Part shown: one piece after another, positions 1-11,501 of the stretch
How positions within the stretch are numbered: the stretch's first letter is position 1
Layout of the letters: the number at the start of each line of letters is the position of its first letter
Origin: Antedon mediterranea
Taxonomy: Eukaryota > Echinodermata > Crinoidea > Comatulida > Antedonidae
Reading direction: 5' to 3'
DNA: 64,000 bases
Assembly: GCF_964355755.1 (NCBI RefSeq)
Contig: NC_092673.1
Coordinates: 30,759,001-30,823,000 of the forward strand
The notes under the pieces: generated by a model
The model's input: the letters and a program-made list of their open reading frames with translations, nothing else
What the model was told of the DNA's origin: nothing
Database searches by the model: none
Made by a program: the position numbers and the translations under genes

Positions 1-2151
1 CGATGCTTTGACGGTGATAAATACCTATGGATAAGGTTCCTACTATTTGATGTCTTAAGTATCGGTGACCTTACAGCCCCACTTTCCATTGGAAAAGATT
101 TGCTGAATGCGCTTGAAGATAAAGGTTTAATCACATCAACTAATGTTAACCTTCTGCTAGAGATTTCGAAAACATCCGGAGCGACACAGGCCAAAGTTCT
201 TCTGACAAAGTATATGAGAGACAACAACGTTCAGGAAATAGGTACTAGCAAAACCAAGTTGTCACGTTACAGAAAGCGACTGTTCAAGACCCTAAAACAG
301 GTTGACCCAGATGCATTACGTAATATTACTTCTTTCTACGGGTTAAGAAAATATAACTTCTCCAATGTTTGGGATGCAGTTCTCAAACTGGAGATCGAGG
401 AAGAATTAGCAGCTGATTCAGACAAAATAAAAAAGTTTGCTGGTTGTCTAGGCAAAAAAGCAAGAAGCACACTACTTGATAAAGGTATATTTAAAGATGT
501 ATTTTCCCCCTTGTGTGTTGAATATGCCATTTTAATGTCACATAATAGTTATTCACTTGACCAAAAATAGAATCTAAAAAAAATAAAACTGTAATTTAAA
601 GCACAAAAAAAAAAGTAAAATTGGCTGCCAGCCAATGGATTTTTTGTTGAATTTAACCAATTATTATGGTATTTTATAAGTGAAAACATTATTTTTTTCG
701 TTTTTTTTTTCTATGGAAGTGATTAACTTTATTAAAACTAAAAAATAACCTATTCAAAGTCTGATTTAATTAATCTTCATTTTCATGTTTTTGGGGGACA
801 ATACATCTTTAATCTTTTCCGGAGTTTAATATAATGTTATTGAATCTTTCTTTTTTAAATGGTACCGGTAGTAATATTAATAATATCAAAGTTGGATCAT
901 TTGCAATCATTAAAGTTGAAACGTATTAACTGATTGTTTATTTTATAGGCAATAGTAAGAAGGACGAAAATGAGACTGAGTCATCAAGTCAAGAATGTGA
1001 ACCAAGTGAAGGTAAATTATTCATAAAGTAAATAAGACAATGGTATGGTCGGGAGAAACCCATAAGAAGGGTAAACTAGATTTGAAGTCAGCACGCCATT
1101 TTTATCATGTAAAAAGTTCATATTATAAAATACATTTTCGTAAAGTTTCATTGAAAAATAAATTTTTGTTCAGATTTAATGATCAACCATAACATTTCAT
1201 AAATCGCGCGTAACTTACAGTTAGAGGTCAATCTTATGACAAAGTTATACAATCTTATGTTGGCTAGAATTAGAGATACGCTGCGAACAAAATTCGTGGA
1301 AAGAAAGAAGAATAAGATAGAAAAAAAAGATCCTGACAATAACAAGTGGTTATCCGCCAAGTGCGGATAACCAACAAGAATGATTGTAACAATCTATGCT
1401 AATGTAATAATGTGTTGATGAATAATGGAAATTGAGAGTGGGTTGTTAATAGTACGACAGTTTGTAAAAAAAAGCTGTTTATAGGTCAAAAAACTATTGT
1501 GATGCTTTAATGTATTTATGTTCATTAAATTCATAATCTTCGTTTGAAAGTTATGATTTCAATAATAATCAAAATAATATCAATGGATAACAAAGTTACA
1601 GTAACATGTTCCTTTTTTTTTTAAATCAATATATAGATTTATCGATGGATGATTTTAGACTCTTAATTGCGGACTTTGTAAGATGGTTTGATGCTGGTGG
1701 ATTCCAAAGTCTAAACATTCTAAAAGTTCTATTCATAGAAATGTTAGGTGACATTGAAGAGTTGAAAAGAGCTAACGGTACAACCGAGCTGTTATGTATC
1801 TTAATGGGGTCTGGGATATTAAGTAAAAAAAATCTTTCGGTCCTCTATGACACAATAAAGGTAACTGAACAATATACCTTTGAGTCAAGCATCACAAAGA
1901 AACTTCATCCTTTCAAAAATATCAGGGAACGTGAGGTAGTATCATTTTCACAACATACCGTTAGTATTTTTGATCTGGGAAAATCCCTTAGTGATCAGGA
2001 TATAAAGGATCTTGATGGACGATACAACTTCCCTATCCGTAGGATGTATATAGACGCATGGAGTTTGATTTTGCATTTTGAAGATCGGGGGTTGTTGAGC
2101 GAACACAATATCGCGTATATTAAGAATTTCTTAAACAAGAAAAAAAAATAA
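1..2151 (+). CDS. DED gene copy A: four DED-like folds (5' end outside window)
   Basis: Probable death-fold adaptor; its role in caspase-type signalling is inferred from the fold alone. Reading exons: 1-484 (open from the window edge), 949-1011 and 1637-2151, all joined in phase 1 with GT..AG borders. Exon 1 carries two DED-like helical bundles, the first with the hydrophobic NALEDKGLITSTNV stretch and the second with VWDAVLKLEIEEEL. Exon 2 codes a 21-residue linker rich in Glu and Ser (GNSKKDENETESSS). Exon 3 carries a third bundle (GILSKKNLSVLYDTI) and a fourth (SFSQHT, then GRYNFP, then WSLILHFEDRGLLS), ending in a Lys-rich tail and TAA. No caspase domain follows. Read-through past the exon 1 donor stops at 570. 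The N-terminus lies upstream of the window. Exon structure matches copies B and F. Confidence is high for the gene, moderate for the DED assignment. Confidence 0.8.
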
Positions 2152-2840
2152 ATAAAGTTGACTAGACTTTTTCGCTGTTTTTAAAAAACTATTAGCTTAA
2201 TGTAGCCTATAGGCCATGTATGACAACCAATAGTTGTGATACTATAAATTGATGATTATAATAGTTAATAATGAGATTATTTTTTGTTTGTTAAAACTGT
2301 GAGAATTTTACACACTTTTGCTATTAAGTTCATGATAATTATATGTAAAATATATCCGTAGGCATACTCTTATTCGAGGAAAATACATTAACATATTCTT
2401 CTCATATTTTGTTTTTGTTGTGGTTTTGTTTTTCACTGATGCTGTTGATTTTAGATACCATATTATTGGAAGAAAACCATTATTAAAGTAGTTTTGAAAA
2501 AGAAATACAGTTTCTTGAGAAAATGAAATATGTGTCATTTTTGTCTTGAGCATTGTAATTCTTTTATTTCAGACAGAAAAAGTTCGTAGTACAGTACAAA
2601 CAGTATACATACACACATACATAAATAGCATTAATTAATGCTTGTATATGTATGGATGTATATGGACCATAGGCATACAGGACTTTACTTTATTTATGTA
2701 CTACCATGGACAATTGTTATCGTTTGTCCATGATAGTTTTTGTTATAATAATGTAGAAGCCATTGCTTCTAGTTTAATTAATATTGGGCAAAATATTTGG
2801 TTTTCTGTGGCAACCTATTGCAATATGAGGAGGTTGCATG
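2152..2840. other. AT-rich intergenic stretch after copy A
   Basis: No supportable gene. Short open frames on both strands have no recognisable domain and look like chance frames in AT-rich DNA. The transcript end of copy A should lie in its first part, but I cannot point to one polyadenylation signal with confidence. Confidence 0.5.
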
Positions 2841-3254
2841 CATGGCATAGTTGCCATTTCTGGCATTATTATACTTTTTGGCATTATTTGGAGGCCTACG
2901 GCATCTGGCATAATGCCGCGGCATTATTTAGCCGTTTTTAGCATAATCTGGCATAATTTTGTGTTTTTTGAACAACCAAAAAAATAATATACCACAGAAC
3001 AAAAATAAAATATTTTGTTAATACATATCACCTTACACAATATCATATCGTACAAAACAGATCTGTTCGGGTTTTCCGTACAATAGTTCTTCCATCCTTT
3101 CGTTCGGACTTAATCGACTCTTCGGATAGGAAGGCTGCTCGGAAACTACCGTGTGTGCGATATAGGCAGCACAACAAATCCGAAGAGGCTAGCTATTGGC
3201 CAATTATGTTGCTCTATTTCAGAGACCATGCAGGTTATTGGATCCCCAGATAGA

Positions 3255-4361
3255 GACAATTGAACGATGATGATACTAGTTTATTTTGTTCTTTTAATCC
3301 ACATGAAATTGTTGACCTAACAAATGTAAATGAGCAGTTGAAACATATAGTAGATTGGTGTGATGTTAATAAGTTGACAATTAATTCTAAAAAGACAAAT
3401 TATATTATATTTCGTAATCAGCATACAATAATTGAAGTAAAGGGGGATATATACATAAAGGAATCAAAATTAGATGAAGTTGAAGCTACAACTTACATTG
3501 GGGTAGATATAGATAATAGACTTACATGGAAAGTGCATTCTAATAAGGTTAACAAAATTATTAGTTCTAAGGCTGGTTTATTGTACAAACTTAAATATGT
3601 TGTACCCCAATCAATTTTGGTGCTTTTATATAATTGTTTTATTTTGCCTCATATTTCATTTGCATTAGAAGCTTGGGGTAACACTTATAAAACTCATTTA
3701 AAACCAGTATATTTAACACAAAAACGTATTATACGCACATTGACTTATTCTGATAGACTAGCACCCAACATCATTATTATTCAAAGAACTTAAAATTTTA
3801 AATATTTATCAGCAGCATCAGTATTTAATTACTTTATTTGTTCATGATAGTTTACATGGTAAATTTACAGATACAACTCCTAAATATTTTTTGTATATTA
3901 ATTTTCATTATTCATCAAGGTCTCAGACTAGAGAAAAGTTGTATGTACCAAAATATAGAACAAACATAGGACAACATTCCATCAAGTATTCTGGTGCAAA
4001 GCTCTGGAATGAAATCCCGGATGATTTAAGGTTTCTAACAAAAAGCAAATTCAAAAAAGAAATGAAAACATACTATTTGTTTGTATAGTGATATTTATTT
4101 ATTTTATAAGAGAATTATATTGTATATATTTGAGAGAAAGTGTATTTAAAAAAAAAAAAATGTTTATGTATATTAATTTTATTTTAGACAAGTAGCCCTT
4201 ATTTATTTATATAACTATTATACTTCAATGTTTAGGGGCTGAACTTGATTAGTTTTAACTATTTTTTAGCCCTTCCCTTGATATAATTATTATTATTTGT
4301 ATATTATTACAATGTTTATAATTTATATTTATGGGTAAATAAAGAAAGAAAGAAAGAAAAC
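3255..4361 (+). mobile_element. 5'-truncated LINE, RT C-terminal region (CR1/Jockey-like)
   Basis: Begins inside the reverse transcriptase at motif C, here degenerate (NDDDTSLF instead of the usual ADDT), and runs through the thumb region (DWCDVNKLTINSKKTNYIIF, YIGVDIDNRLTWKVH) to about 3790. After a frame break it resumes at 3891-4088 with the typical 3' ORF end (GAKLWNEIPDDLR, then a Lys-rich FKKEMKTYYLF). The tail at 4332-4361 is TAAATAAAG followed by AAAG repeats. 5' truncation and a simple-repeat tail are typical of target-primed reverse transcription. The frame break and changed motif C make it dead. Confidence 0.75.
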
Positions 4362-4429
4362 ATTATGAAAGGGGTTTTGTTTTTTCAGTTCATAATTATA
4401 AGCGGCCACACCCCTACCCCAACCCTTAA

Positions 4430-5040
4430 AATGGCAATTTCCGGTAACTAGAAGCTCTAATTTTAAAAAGAATTTCTTCTAGAGAATTTGTTTTCCATAT
4501 TTCAAATTATGTTCCATTTGCATCGTCGTAGCATGGAGTAACTTCTTTACTCCATGGTCGTAGCAACCCTAAATTTCCAAATGTTCTTCACCTCTCAGTG
4601 AACATGATGGGGCGAGGTCCTAGGCACTCTTATGCATTGTTATTTAAAATTAAGTGCAATTTCCGGCCATCTAGCAGCTCTATTTTTCCAATTTGTTTTA
4701 CCTCAGCCCCAACCATGGTGGGGCTGAGGTCCCTTAATATATATTTTTATTTCCTATTTTAAATTGGCACTTTCAAAACTATCATGGGCTAAGATCCTGT
4801 AGGTACTAATAAATATATTTTTATTTTATATTTGAAATTAAGTGCCATTTCCGGCCATTAAGCAGCTCTATATTTTTCAAATTTTCTTACCTCAGCCCCA
4901 ACCATGGTGGGATTGAGGTCCTGGAGACACAATTAATATATATTTTGATTTCATATTTGAAATCAAGTGCAAAGATCCCGGCCATCGAGCAGCTCTCATA
5001 TTTCAGCTTATTTCAGCTTATAAATTTCCATGGCTGTAAC
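4430..5040. repeat. About 150-bp tandem repeats (CCGGCCAT...AGCAGCTCT units)
   Basis: At least four degenerate units recur near 4435, 4665, 4845 and 4970. Each has a TTTCCGGCCATCTAGCAGCT-like start, a CCTCAGCCCCAACCATGGTG core and an AT-rich spacer. The array ends at a T-run and G-run near 5045-5075. No coding capacity. Probably a minisatellite inside a larger transposon. Confidence 0.6.
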
Positions 5041-5393
5041 AGGTTTTTTTTTTATTGGGGGGGGGGGGAGGGGGTGTTGGTGTCATTTGCAATTACCATT
5101 TTCGCACCCCAGATATTTAGAATTATTAGTTATTACTCACAAAACTAAAAATATAAATTTTGTATGACATGGGGATACAATTTTAGGCCCTATTTTGTGT
5201 CAGTTGAGGTTTTACAAACGTTTATTAGACATACAACCGTTGGTGGCACTGTTTAGGGCCACATTTTGGGGATCTGGCATTATTTTTCCCAATCTGGCAT
5301 TATTTGAGACAGGATACGGCATAATTTAAATTTTATCGCTGGCAACGCTGTTTTTAAAAAACACAACTACACATTTTTCTTTTTTTTATTTAT

Positions 5394-6749
5394 TCATCGA
5401 CAATAGAAATCGATCACTTTTTCTTTCGATACTGTAAATTTAATCGTTATAGGTAATTCTGCTTCAACATCAAAGTTGACCTCTTCTGGTACAAGAATGT
5501 TTTCTCCACTTTCGAGGACAATGTCAATTGGGTATCTTAAAAGAAAAAAAAAGTATAAACAATTGACGATAACTATGGAATAGATTGTATAATCTCTGAG
5601 CAGCATTGGTCTGAAATTTACATACCCATTGGAATCATCAATACCAATAACAATTCCTACTTTTTCTTTAGATTCCGACACCTGAAAAATACAATTTAAA
5701 AAGAGAATGTACTCCGACTTTTCATTAATACAATGTACCCGCCAAAGTACAATTGTCATGTTTTACCAAGGACAAAAATGTTTACTAATCATGTTCCATT
5801 GTCGCACTAATGTGCATGAACGTAGTATATTAATATATTAAATTCATATTTACTTCAATTTTGCTCGAAAGCGTTGAAACCAATCGATTACTTTCTTTTA
5901 TTAGGGCAGTTATCGATACGTTTTCCCCAATTAATAGTTCGTTTGCTTCCTCGGCAACTTGCCCCCACAGTACAATATCCATATTTACATCATCACACTC
6001 GAGTGTAATACTTTTTCTTTTATATTTTGTTGTTGAAACAAATTCTCCAAGCTAAAAAAAAAGGAAAACAAATGAAAAAACTTTTGGTTAGTAGCAAGGG
6101 ACTTCAAAATCAGCAGATAAAATACATAAACATATTGGCACATTAATCATGGTTGGTACGATGAAAAAAAAATTACTTCTGTAACGTCTCCATTTAAACC
6201 ATAGTCAATAGATTGACTATGTTTAAACTTGGTCTTCGCTTAACCGGGAGCCTTTTGGCTTCCGCCATGGATACAAAATCGGGTGTTTTGAACTTCTGTA
6301 TTGCTTCATCGTCAACAGCAAATTTAGTAACTTTCGTAAATATCTGAAAATCAAAATACAAAAACAAATTGTAAAATTGGATTTATATTTTAAAATTATA
6401 AGTAAAATGACTTAAAAAATAAATGATTTTGCGTGTAATGTTTTATACGACTTATTTTTCACATAAGATGTTTAATCGTTTTAGAAAAGGAATGATAGTT
6501 TACTTTTGAAGTACTGGAGAGGCGGAGATTGTCTCCTCCTCTATTTACATTTGTGGCGATAAACCGGTCTCCCACCGCTACCACCACCGGTTTCCATTTA
6601 TATAGCATGGGATGATTTGTCCTTTGTCATCTTCATTTATGCTTTCACTGAGCATCCCCATAACGTAACTGCTTTCTGAGTCTCTTTTTTTTTCGCTCGG
6701 TGAATTGCTCAACGACGATTAGCTTGGTTGTTGATTTCTTCGTTGCCAT
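5394..6749 (-). CDS. RPA-like OB-fold protein, possibly pseudogenised
   Basis: Minus-strand spliced gene resembling a replication protein A large-subunit OB fold, so probably a single-strand DNA binding protein. Candidate exons in transcription order: a start exon with ATG at 6749 (MATKKSTTKLIVVEQFTER); an exon from 6343 down to about 6178 (FTKVTKFAVDD, DFVSMAEAKRLP, later GLNGDVTE); one from 6053 to about 5855 (KSITLECDD, then MDIVLWGQVAEEAN, the RPA-like core); 5681-5626; and 5535-5394 (IVLESGENILVPEEV, stop TGA). Introns are short with GT..AG borders. The last three exons join in frame. Two lesions are suspected: a nine-A run near 6672-6680 and a frame change near 6225-6240. It could be a pseudogene, or these could be sequence errors. 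RPA-like genes also travel with Helitrons, but no helicase is seen here. Confidence 0.45.
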
Positions 6750-7337
6750 TATGAAGCTTTGAATCAATATGCGAAAACCATCGAAAAGATCTGCTTCTAA
6801 ATGCTCAACCACTAAAATGTAGCGCTATTTTTTGCATAATTTAAACTAATAATTTAAATAATAACAATAAACCAAATGGATAGATTTACCGGACCTCATG
6901 TTATTTAAAATTGTCATGAAAGAAACAATTGTACCAAAAGCCTTGGAACTTTGAATGCTAAACGAAAAGGTGGCGCTTGTAATAGGACATATTTAAATGA
7001 TGGAAAAATCAATTTGCAGGAGAATTTTACAGTAGGTGGAAATATGCACTTTTGGAGTGGCTTTGTAGTTTAAAAATATCCTTGAAAGTACCACATAACA
7101 AACATTTATACCATAATTTATAAATAATATGATAAAATTGAACGTAATTTTCACCAATAAATGCATCATTACTGATCGCTGGGTGTAACCAATAAATGCA
7201 TTAAAAGAAGACGCATTCCACTGAGTTTTTAACCATCTATTGTTGTTGCTCTTTTGGCGCTCCATAGAAACGAAAATATTGAACTTCGAGTATGCTAAAT
7301 TCGCGAACGGTATGCGAGAAACATGTCTGTAAAATCG
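6750..7337. other. Intergenic; short match to a fold-back repeat
   Basis: No gene recognised. The stretch at 7243-7272 (TGCTCTTTTGGCGCTCCATA) recurs at 27094-27118 inside the fold-back element there, so this area probably holds a degraded relative of that repeat. Confidence 0.4.
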
Positions 7338-8084
7338 GGTGTGTAGAAAGCGACGACCCCTATAGCCTAGCCTAGCCTAGCTAGGCGCGGCCTAAGTGTG
7401 GTATAACAAACATCCCGAAGCCGAACATAGCCAAAGATCTTTAAACCATACCTTATATAATACTGAACTCGCAAGCAAGCAATTGATTGAAAAAATACAG
7501 AAATATCGCCATTTGATACTGAATGCGTCAACACGAACAAACGAACAGATATGGAACGCCAAGAGTGCATCATTAAAACTGCATTCGACTCGATTAGCAC
7601 ACGAAATATCATAAACATGGCAAACCAGGTCAAAACGGCCCCTTTTTCAGCGGCGGGTAAGGTTTGCTCAGTGGATTGGTCATCGTTAACCCAATAATCA
7701 AATCAAATCAAATTACTTACCCGCCGCTGAAAAAGGGGCCGTTTTGACCTGGTTTTCCATGTTTACCCACAGTAAAATGGAATAGCCCGTGCTATTCTTT
7801 AACAGGCAATACCTCAAGACAAATACAATATATATATATGTATGCCTCACTCTCAGGGACGTGCTGCAGCAAACCGCAATTGATATTTCTGTATTTTTTT
7901 AATCAATTGCTTGCTTGCGAGTATTATATAAGGTATGGTTTAAGGATCTTTGGCTATGTTCGGCTTCGGGATGTTATACCACACATAGGCCTAGGCTAGG
8001 CTAGGCTATAAGGGTCGTCGGTTTCGTGTTATGGGTCGTCCAATTCTAGGTCGTCCAATTCGAGGTCGTCGCTTTCTACACACC
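7338..8084. repeat. Fold-back (palindromic) element
   Basis: Two arms of about 300 bp are inverse complements around a centre near 7690. The tips read GGGTGTGTAGAAAGCGACGA (7340 onward) and its inverse near 8060-8082. GCCTAGCCTAGCCTAG repeats and the CCCGAAGCCGAACATAGCC core occur inverted in both arms. GGCCCCTTTTTCAGCGGCGG (7640) pairs with its inverse at 7720-7740. The right arm carries an extra short tandem expansion of GGTCGTCCAATTC. Open frames inside are antisense images of each other and are not genes. Confidence 0.75.
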
Positions 8085-9520
8085 CCAAGCAGCAACGGTA
8101 CATACCTACACTCTAGTAGGCCTAGCTTTATTGAATATATAGCCACGTCTTTCTCAAATCTCGTTAAATTTGACATTTTAGTAATAGTCTCATAATCACA
8201 TTATTACACTGTGAAACATAATAGGGTCATATTCAGAATGTTTTAATATACTTTTCGCCCGTCAAAAATAACATCGCGACAAAATAACAGATCGCCAGCT
8301 GCAGTAGTGTGTGATTGTGAAAAATGTCACGTGATCGTACTCCCTAGCAAAATAAAAAATCCAATTGGACCCGAACGGTGGAAAGTGTTTATTTACGCAA
8401 AATTGCGCAATGTATACGTGATAAAAATACCAGAAATAGAAAGATCTGGAAAAGTTACATAAATACACATTTTACATTTTTTTTTTGGTGAAGAAATGAT
8501 TTTTTTAGGATTATTCAAATATATTCCCCTTTTGCATGTAAAAGAATAGGAAATTACAAGGTATTCCCCCAAAACGCAAAAAGGCGTGATTTTCAAGAAA
8601 ATCGTACTCATTAAAAAAAATTTCAAAAAAATATGTAGTATAAGGGATGATATTTTTAAATAATAGTTGAAATGTATGAGAAATAGTAATTTTCTGGGTG
8701 GAGCTCCACTTTAAACAACATGTGGACTACTAATGGGTCAGTCGATTTGCATCGACAACAATTTATAGGAATTTTAATGAATTCGATGATAAAGACTCCT
8801 TGACGTATACTAATGAACTTTATTCTTATTACAAAATATTCCATTATCACAAATAACAAATTAATATGCATAGATTACTTTTATGAATAGTTTCAGACCA
8901 TTTATTTAAAAAATGAACTTTTCTGCCATTTTATAATAATAATTTTCTGACTAATTTTGTCATTTAGAGCAAATAGAACTATGTACTGTATTTGTAAAAC
9001 AATTTGAGAACAAATGGAACCCTTTGCAGGTAGTAGTCAAAAATACTATAATCATAATACAGGCAGTTGGCCATTTTTACACAAATTTTTCCCCAAACAG
9101 AATTTTTGTAAATTTTGGATATGTTATTATACATGAAATTTTGCTTCCAATGATGTAACCATTTCTTGTGTACCATTTTTCTCTGGGTAGGGTCTATATT
9201 TTTGGTTCAACTACCACACTATATTTTGTATATTATATATTAAATATTATATAATCTTGTACTTTACCAATGATCATAGACCTCACTTCAAAGAACGTCT
9301 GAAAATTCACTTCAAAAAGATTACATTTCAAGCTAATATAACTTAAGGTGGTTTACAATGACAATACATGAAACATTGAAAATCAAAGTATATTAACCCT
9401 AATTAAAGATAAATACATTTTTATTATATTACAAGTACATGTATGACATTTAATGTGAAATATAAGTTATTAGTTTAGACCAAAAAAAATGTATTAAATA
9501 AAAAATATTTACATGAAAAA
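8085..9520. other. Intergenic, AT-rich
   Basis: No gene, RNA or clear repeat recognised. Short frames on the minus strand lack domains. Confidence 0.5.
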
Positions 9521-9690
9521 ATGGTAATTTAAAGTATAAAATTAGTCAAATTGTCAGACAATTGGTTTTTGGTTTCATTTAACCATTTATTTTGTCTATT
9601 TTTTAAATGAATACTTTTCTTTTTGTCTATGGAAATAGATAACTTAATAAAAATTACAAAATGGCTTATTCAAAGTTCATTTTTCATGTT
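9520..9690 (+). repeat. Duplicate of DED copy A intron 1 sequence
   Basis: The stretch parallels 610-800 in the first intron of copy A: a TTTAACCAATTATT-like part, then TTTTTCTATGGAAGTGATTA against TTTGTCTATGGAAATAGATA, then CTTATTCAAAGT and TTTTCATGTTTT. No exon sequence accompanies it. This suggests a further, now lost, gene copy between A and B. Confidence 0.5.
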
Positions 9691-9949
9691 TTAACCATTT
9701 GAAAAGGCAGTGCTCCAATTTTGACCGGTTGATTGAACTTGATCAGTGAACAACAACGTAGCTGTGTGTCGTGCATGTGATTGCTCTCTGTGTAACAAAA
9801 ATGAATGTACTGTACTAATTAAAATTGCAATGCTCATATTATAATGGAAAGTGACATTGCACTGCCAATTAAGAGTTCAATAGAATATTTGTTATATATA
9901 TCATTTGACAACAATGGTTGAACCAATTATTAAATGACAAAAATCTACT

Positions 9950-10680
9950 TAGGTGTGTATAATAGTTGTGATGCTTAAAGTATATATATTTTTTTTTTAT
10001 AATTACAGATGAACAAAGAAGTTATAAAATTTAATTTAACTTAAGAAGTGTTTCTGGCAGTGACAGTAACCTGTGGATCATTTAAGTATTTTACGTTGTA
10101 AGTAAATTTGTATTTTAAGGAATTATGATAGAAGTGAAATTTAAAAAAAAGAGAAAATTAGTGACATGGTTTACTGTTTAGAAGTCTATTCGTGGGACTA
10201 TTGGTTGGCAGTCATATTAGTTTCAAGTTTCATTATGATGTGCCTACAGTATCTTTGAAAAGTTGATGAATCTGTACGTTTGATGAATATGTGTTCTGTC
10301 TGGAAAAATGATGATGTATTGCTATTTCACAATTAAATCTGACCAATTACTGAATAAAACTTTTAATTAAATAGTATTAAACTCATGCCAAACCAATCAA
10401 ATGACAAGAATCTACTTAAGTGTGTTATAATAGTTGTAATGCTTAAAGTATATATATTTTTTTATAATTACAGGTGAACAAAGAAGTTCTAAACTTTAAT
10501 TTAACACAATACCAGTAGTGTTTCTGGCAGTGACGGCGACCTGTAGAAGTTATACAATTTAATTTAACCTAATACCGGTAGTGTTTCTGGCAGTGAAAGT
10601 AACCTGTGGATCATTTAAGTATTTTACGTTGTAAGTAAATTTGTATTTTAAGGAATTATGATAGAAGTGAAATAAAAAAA
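9950..10680 (+). repeat. Tandem duplication of about 460 bp
   Basis: The segment starting TAATAGTTGTGATGCTTAAA (9958) recurs near 10430. GTGTTTCTGGCAGTGACAGT followed by ATTTTACGTTGTAAGTAAAT occurs at 10045-10115 and 10575-10645, with a third partial copy at 10518. No coding capacity. GGCAGTGACAGTAACC vaguely recalls the linker exon of the DED genes, but this is not strong enough to call. Confidence 0.6.
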
Positions 10681-10875
10681 AAGAGAGAAAATAATAACAA
10701 ATTAACATGGTTTATTGTTTAGAAGTCTATTTATAGATTTATTAGTTGGCAATCAGATTAGTTTCAAGTTTCATTACGATGGTATTGATATTTCACAATT
10801 AAATCAGACCATTTTTAATTAAATATTTTTAAACTCGTGATAATGATGTAGGATGGGATGTAGGATGTACGACAC

Positions 10876-11005
10876 AATGGAATAGCCTTATTAAATATTC
10901 ATAGTAGGCCTATTATTATACGCTACGTTGTCTTGTATTGGTGTAGACTAACATGATCAGTAGCCATTTTAAGGTGTGCCAAATCATCGTTATTCGCATT
11001 ACAGG
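10876..11005 (+). promoter_or_regulatory. Conserved upstream module and probable untranslated first exon of copy B
   Basis: AATGGAATAGCC at 10876 is followed about 85 bp later by GCCATTTTAAGGTGTGCC and AAATCATCGTTATTCGCATT, ending ACAG before GTATAT at 11005. The same two blocks lie in order before copies C and D and before the empty position near 38.2 kb; copy F has the second block. A splice acceptor TTTGCAG at 11467-11473 precedes the start codon, so a non-coding first exon ending at 11004 is likely. Promoter function is inferred from conservation alone. Confidence 0.5.
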
Positions 11006-11022
11006 TATATTATTTTTATTCG

Positions 11023-11080
11023 CGTGCAACGCGACTCTATAGCTCACTACGAGTTGGTCGGCAAAGTAACACTAAATGTC
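11023..11080 (+). repeat. Inverted repeat flanking copy B, left arm
   Basis: CGCGTGCAACGCGACTCTAT and AGCTCACTAC are found as an inverse complement at 14222-14290, beyond the 3' end of copy B. Confidence 0.5.
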
Positions 11081-11089
11081 GGTAGGCTA

Positions 11090-11420
11090 AACTCTTAACT
11101 AAATGTCGGTAAACACTAACTCAAATTCATATTTTTTTGTTATTTTTGACAGTGGATAATATTAATAATTGGAGGCAAATATAAATGTTTTAAAACATTT
11201 TTAAACATTTTCAGCACTTTTGGTCGGTCGGTCGGTAAACACTAACTAATATTCATATTTTTTCGTGTTTTTTTTTACAGTGGATATTAATACTTGGAGG
11301 CAAATATAAATGTTTTACAACATTTTTCAACATTTTCAACAATTTCGGTCGGTCGGTCGGTAAACACTAACTCAAATTCAATATTTTTTACAGTGTATTT
11401 TAATACTTAGAGGCAAAATG
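11090..11420 (+). repeat. About 125-bp tandem repeats (CGGTCGGTAAACACTAA units)
   Basis: Three units contain GGTCGGTCGGTAAACACTAA, CAAATTCATATTTTTT, GACAGTGGATATTAATA and TTGGAGGCAAATATAAATG. Two further units lie at 14750-14960 on the other side of copy B, in the same orientation. The array sits just before the coding exon, in the presumed 5' UTR intron. Confidence 0.7.
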
Positions 11421-11501
11421 TTTTGAAATAGTTTTAACAATTTTACAAATGTAATAAAATGTGTTCTTTGCAGACCGTCAGTAACAATAACACACAGTAA
11501 G

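Larger units (their letters stand above)
2840..5335. repeat. Composite repeat bounded by GGCATTATT-type motifs
   Basis: The words GGCATTATT and GGCATAAT recur in both orientations at 2870-2955 and again at 5270-5325, bracketing a LINE fragment and a block of about 150-bp tandem repeats. GGCAAC occurs just outside both clusters. This could be an old inverted-repeat transposon whose ends are these clusters and whose body was invaded by the LINE, or two chance clusters of one repeat family. No target-site duplication was recognised. Confidence 0.3.

Noticed and set aside
4430-5040. Regularly spaced repeats that could suggest a CRISPR-like array
   Set aside because: Units are long, degenerate and lack unique spacers, in a eukaryotic setting; this is a minisatellite.
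7367-7633. Overlapping frames on both strands near 7.4-7.6 kb
   Set aside because: They are images of the fold-back arms.
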